Part shown: piece after piece, positions 5,513 through 6,526 of the stretch
Layout: every line of letters starts with the position of its first letter
Numbering within the stretch: position 1 is the stretch's first letter
NCBI GenBank assembly: GCA_934281565.1
Contig: CAKQXI010000126.1
Span: forward strand, 1-6,526
Source of the DNA: an uncultured Prevotella sp.
GTDB lineage: Bacteria > Bacteroidota > Bacteroidia > Bacteroidales > Bacteroidaceae
Direction: 5' to 3'
Length of the DNA stretch: 6,526 nucleotides
Notes under the pieces: model-generated
Seen by the model: only the letters and a program-made list of their open reading frames with translations
Databases searched by the model: none
Told to the model about the DNA's origin: nothing
Position numbers and translations under genes: made by a program

Positions 5513-6526
5513 TTAGTTGAGAAAACCAAGCAATGCACCAGCTGCAACGGCAGAACCAATGACACCTGCTACATTAGGGCCCATGGCGTGCATGAGCAAG
5601 AAATTATGACGGTCATACTCCAAACCAAGGTTATTGGATATACGAGCACTCATAGGAACAGCACTTACACCAGCGTTACCAATTAGAGGATTGAGTTTCT
5701 TGCCTTTTGGCAAAAAGAGATTCATCAGTTTCACAAAGAGAATGCCACTCGCTGAAGCGATGATGAAAGCCAATGCACCTAAAGCGAAAATCTTAATGGT
5801 ATTGAAAGTCAAAAACTCAGATGCCTGAGTAGAGCATCCTACGGTAAGTCCTAACAACATGACTATAATATCATTCAAGCTGCTGCCTGCTGTTTTTGCC
5901 AATCGAGTTGTCTTTCCACTTTCTTTCAAAAGATTTCCGAAGAAAAGCATACCCAGTAGAGGCAGACCACTTGGTACGATGAACGTAGTAAGTAACAAAC
6001 CTATGATAGGAAAGAGAATCTTCTCTGTTTGACTTACTTGACGAGCTGGTTTCATCTTGATGACCCTTTCTTTCTTGGTAGTGAGCAAACGCATCAAAGG
6101 AGGTTGGATAACAGGTACCAATGCCATGTAAGAATAAGCGCAAACGGCAATGGCTCCCATGAGGTTAGGACTCAATTTGCTTGACAAGAAAATGGCAGTA
6201 GGTCCATCGGCTCCTCCAATAATGGCAATACCTGCTGCTTGGTTTGGCTCGAAACCAAGTGCCAAGGCTATCATATAGGCACCAAAAATACCAAACTGTG
6301 CCGCCGCTCCAATAAGTATCAACTTAGGGTTGCTGATGAGTGCGGAGAAATCTGTCATCGCTCCGATACCCAAGAAAACGAGTGGGGGATACCATCCTTG
6401 CTTCACACCTTGATAGAATATGTTTAGTACGGAATTGTCCTCATAAAGTCCGATTTCCAAACCAGCATCTGCACGGAAAGGAATATTGCCCAAGATGATA
6501 CCCAATCCAATAGGTACCAACAATAG
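5513..6526 (-). CDS. oadB: Sodium-pumping decarboxylase beta subunit (OadB/MmdB type), 5' partial
   Basis: The gene reads right to left and is open to the window edge; 337 residues are visible and about 70-100 N-terminal residues are missing judging by family length (about 410-435). It is the membrane subunit of biotin-dependent oxaloacetate or methylmalonyl-CoA decarboxylase, coupling carboxybiotin decarboxylation to sodium export. Counting from the TTG at 6521-6523, the motif GGADGPTAIF holds Asp106 and AYSYMALVP holds Tyr132. NPLIGNAGVSAVPMSAR (278-294) holds Asn278, Gly282, Ser287 and Arg294. These match the residues I recall as important in Klebsiella OadB (Asp203, Tyr229, Asn373, Gly377, Ser382, Arg389), with nearly identical spacing. 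Many hydrophobic segments are present. In Bacteroidota this gene commonly ends an operon with the carboxyltransferase, gamma and biotin-carrier subunits, which would lie right of the window. The substrate cannot be told from this subunit; methylmalonyl-CoA is plausible in a propionate or succinate fermenter. The TTG at 6521 is an internal codon. Confidence 0.95.
   Translation of the reverse strand, partial: LLLVPIGLGIILGNIPFRADAGLEIGLYEDNSVLNIFYQGVKQGWYPPLVFLGIGAMTDFSALISNPKLILIGAAAQFGIFGAYMIALALGFEPNQAAGIAIIGGADGPTAIFLSSKLSPNLMGAIAVCAYSYMALVPVIQPPLMRLLTTKKERVIKMKPARQVSQTEKILFPIIGLLLTTFIVPSGLPLLGMLFFGNLLKESGKTTRLAKTAGSSLNDIIVMLLGLTVGCSTQASEFLTFNTIKIFALGALAFIIASASGILFVKLMNLFLPKGKKLNPLIGNAGVSAVPMSARISNNLGLEYDRHNFLLMHAMGPNVAGVIGSAVAAGALLGFLN

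Noticed and set aside
5435..5686. 83-codon plus-strand frame after the C69 gene
   Set aside because: It runs through the terminator and then antisense to the conserved C-terminus of OadB; no independent evidence for a gene.

Overview
The window reads as chromosomal DNA from a Bacteroidota bacterium, most likely the Prevotella/Segatella group. The evidence is the gene set and order (ileS end, a DksA/TraR-like gene, lspA, a DUF4296 lipoprotein), the long clade-type LspA with a GNMIDS motif, weak use of Shine-Dalgarno sites, and a secreted C69 dipeptidase. The genus is an inference; the phylum is well supported. No phage, plasmid, insertion sequence, CRISPR array, tRNA or rRNA was seen.

Layout. 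Positions 1-400 hold the 3' end of isoleucyl-tRNA synthetase. A long hairpin (407-450) follows, then a co-directional cluster: a DksA/TraR-family regulator lacking its zinc-finger cysteine (484-870), lspA starting on the next base (871-1548), a DUF4296 lipoprotein overlapping lspA by 4 bp (1545-2432), and a 74-residue unknown protein (2444-2668). nadC (2753-3604) and a secreted C69 peptidase (3766-5427) follow on the same strand. A perfect 18-bp inverted repeat (5449-5495) separates these from a convergent gene, the 3' part of oadB (beta subunit of a sodium-pumping decarboxylase, 5513-6526, minus strand, running off the right edge).

How the genes relate. LspA is the peptidase that matures lipoproteins, and the overlapping next gene encodes a protein with a lipoprotein signal, so enzyme and a likely substrate are translationally coupled. 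nadC makes nicotinate mononucleotide for NAD synthesis. The C69 peptidase is probably periplasmic or secreted and cleaves small peptides, fitting an amino-acid- and peptide-fermenting gut or oral anaerobe. OadB-type pumps decarboxylate methylmalonyl-CoA or oxaloacetate and export sodium, fitting propionate or succinate fermentation.

The least ordinary part is non-coding. The gaps before nadC and before the C69 gene each hold the same module: 7-bp tandem units (TTNATAG type) on the left, a short shared GC hairpin, a variable loop, and inverted 7-bp units (CTATNAA type) on the right. The second copy has six left and ten right units, can fold into a 42-bp imperfect stem, and ends 3 bases before a start codon. 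I found no clear evidence of an entirely new multi-gene system; most coding content is ordinary core metabolism.
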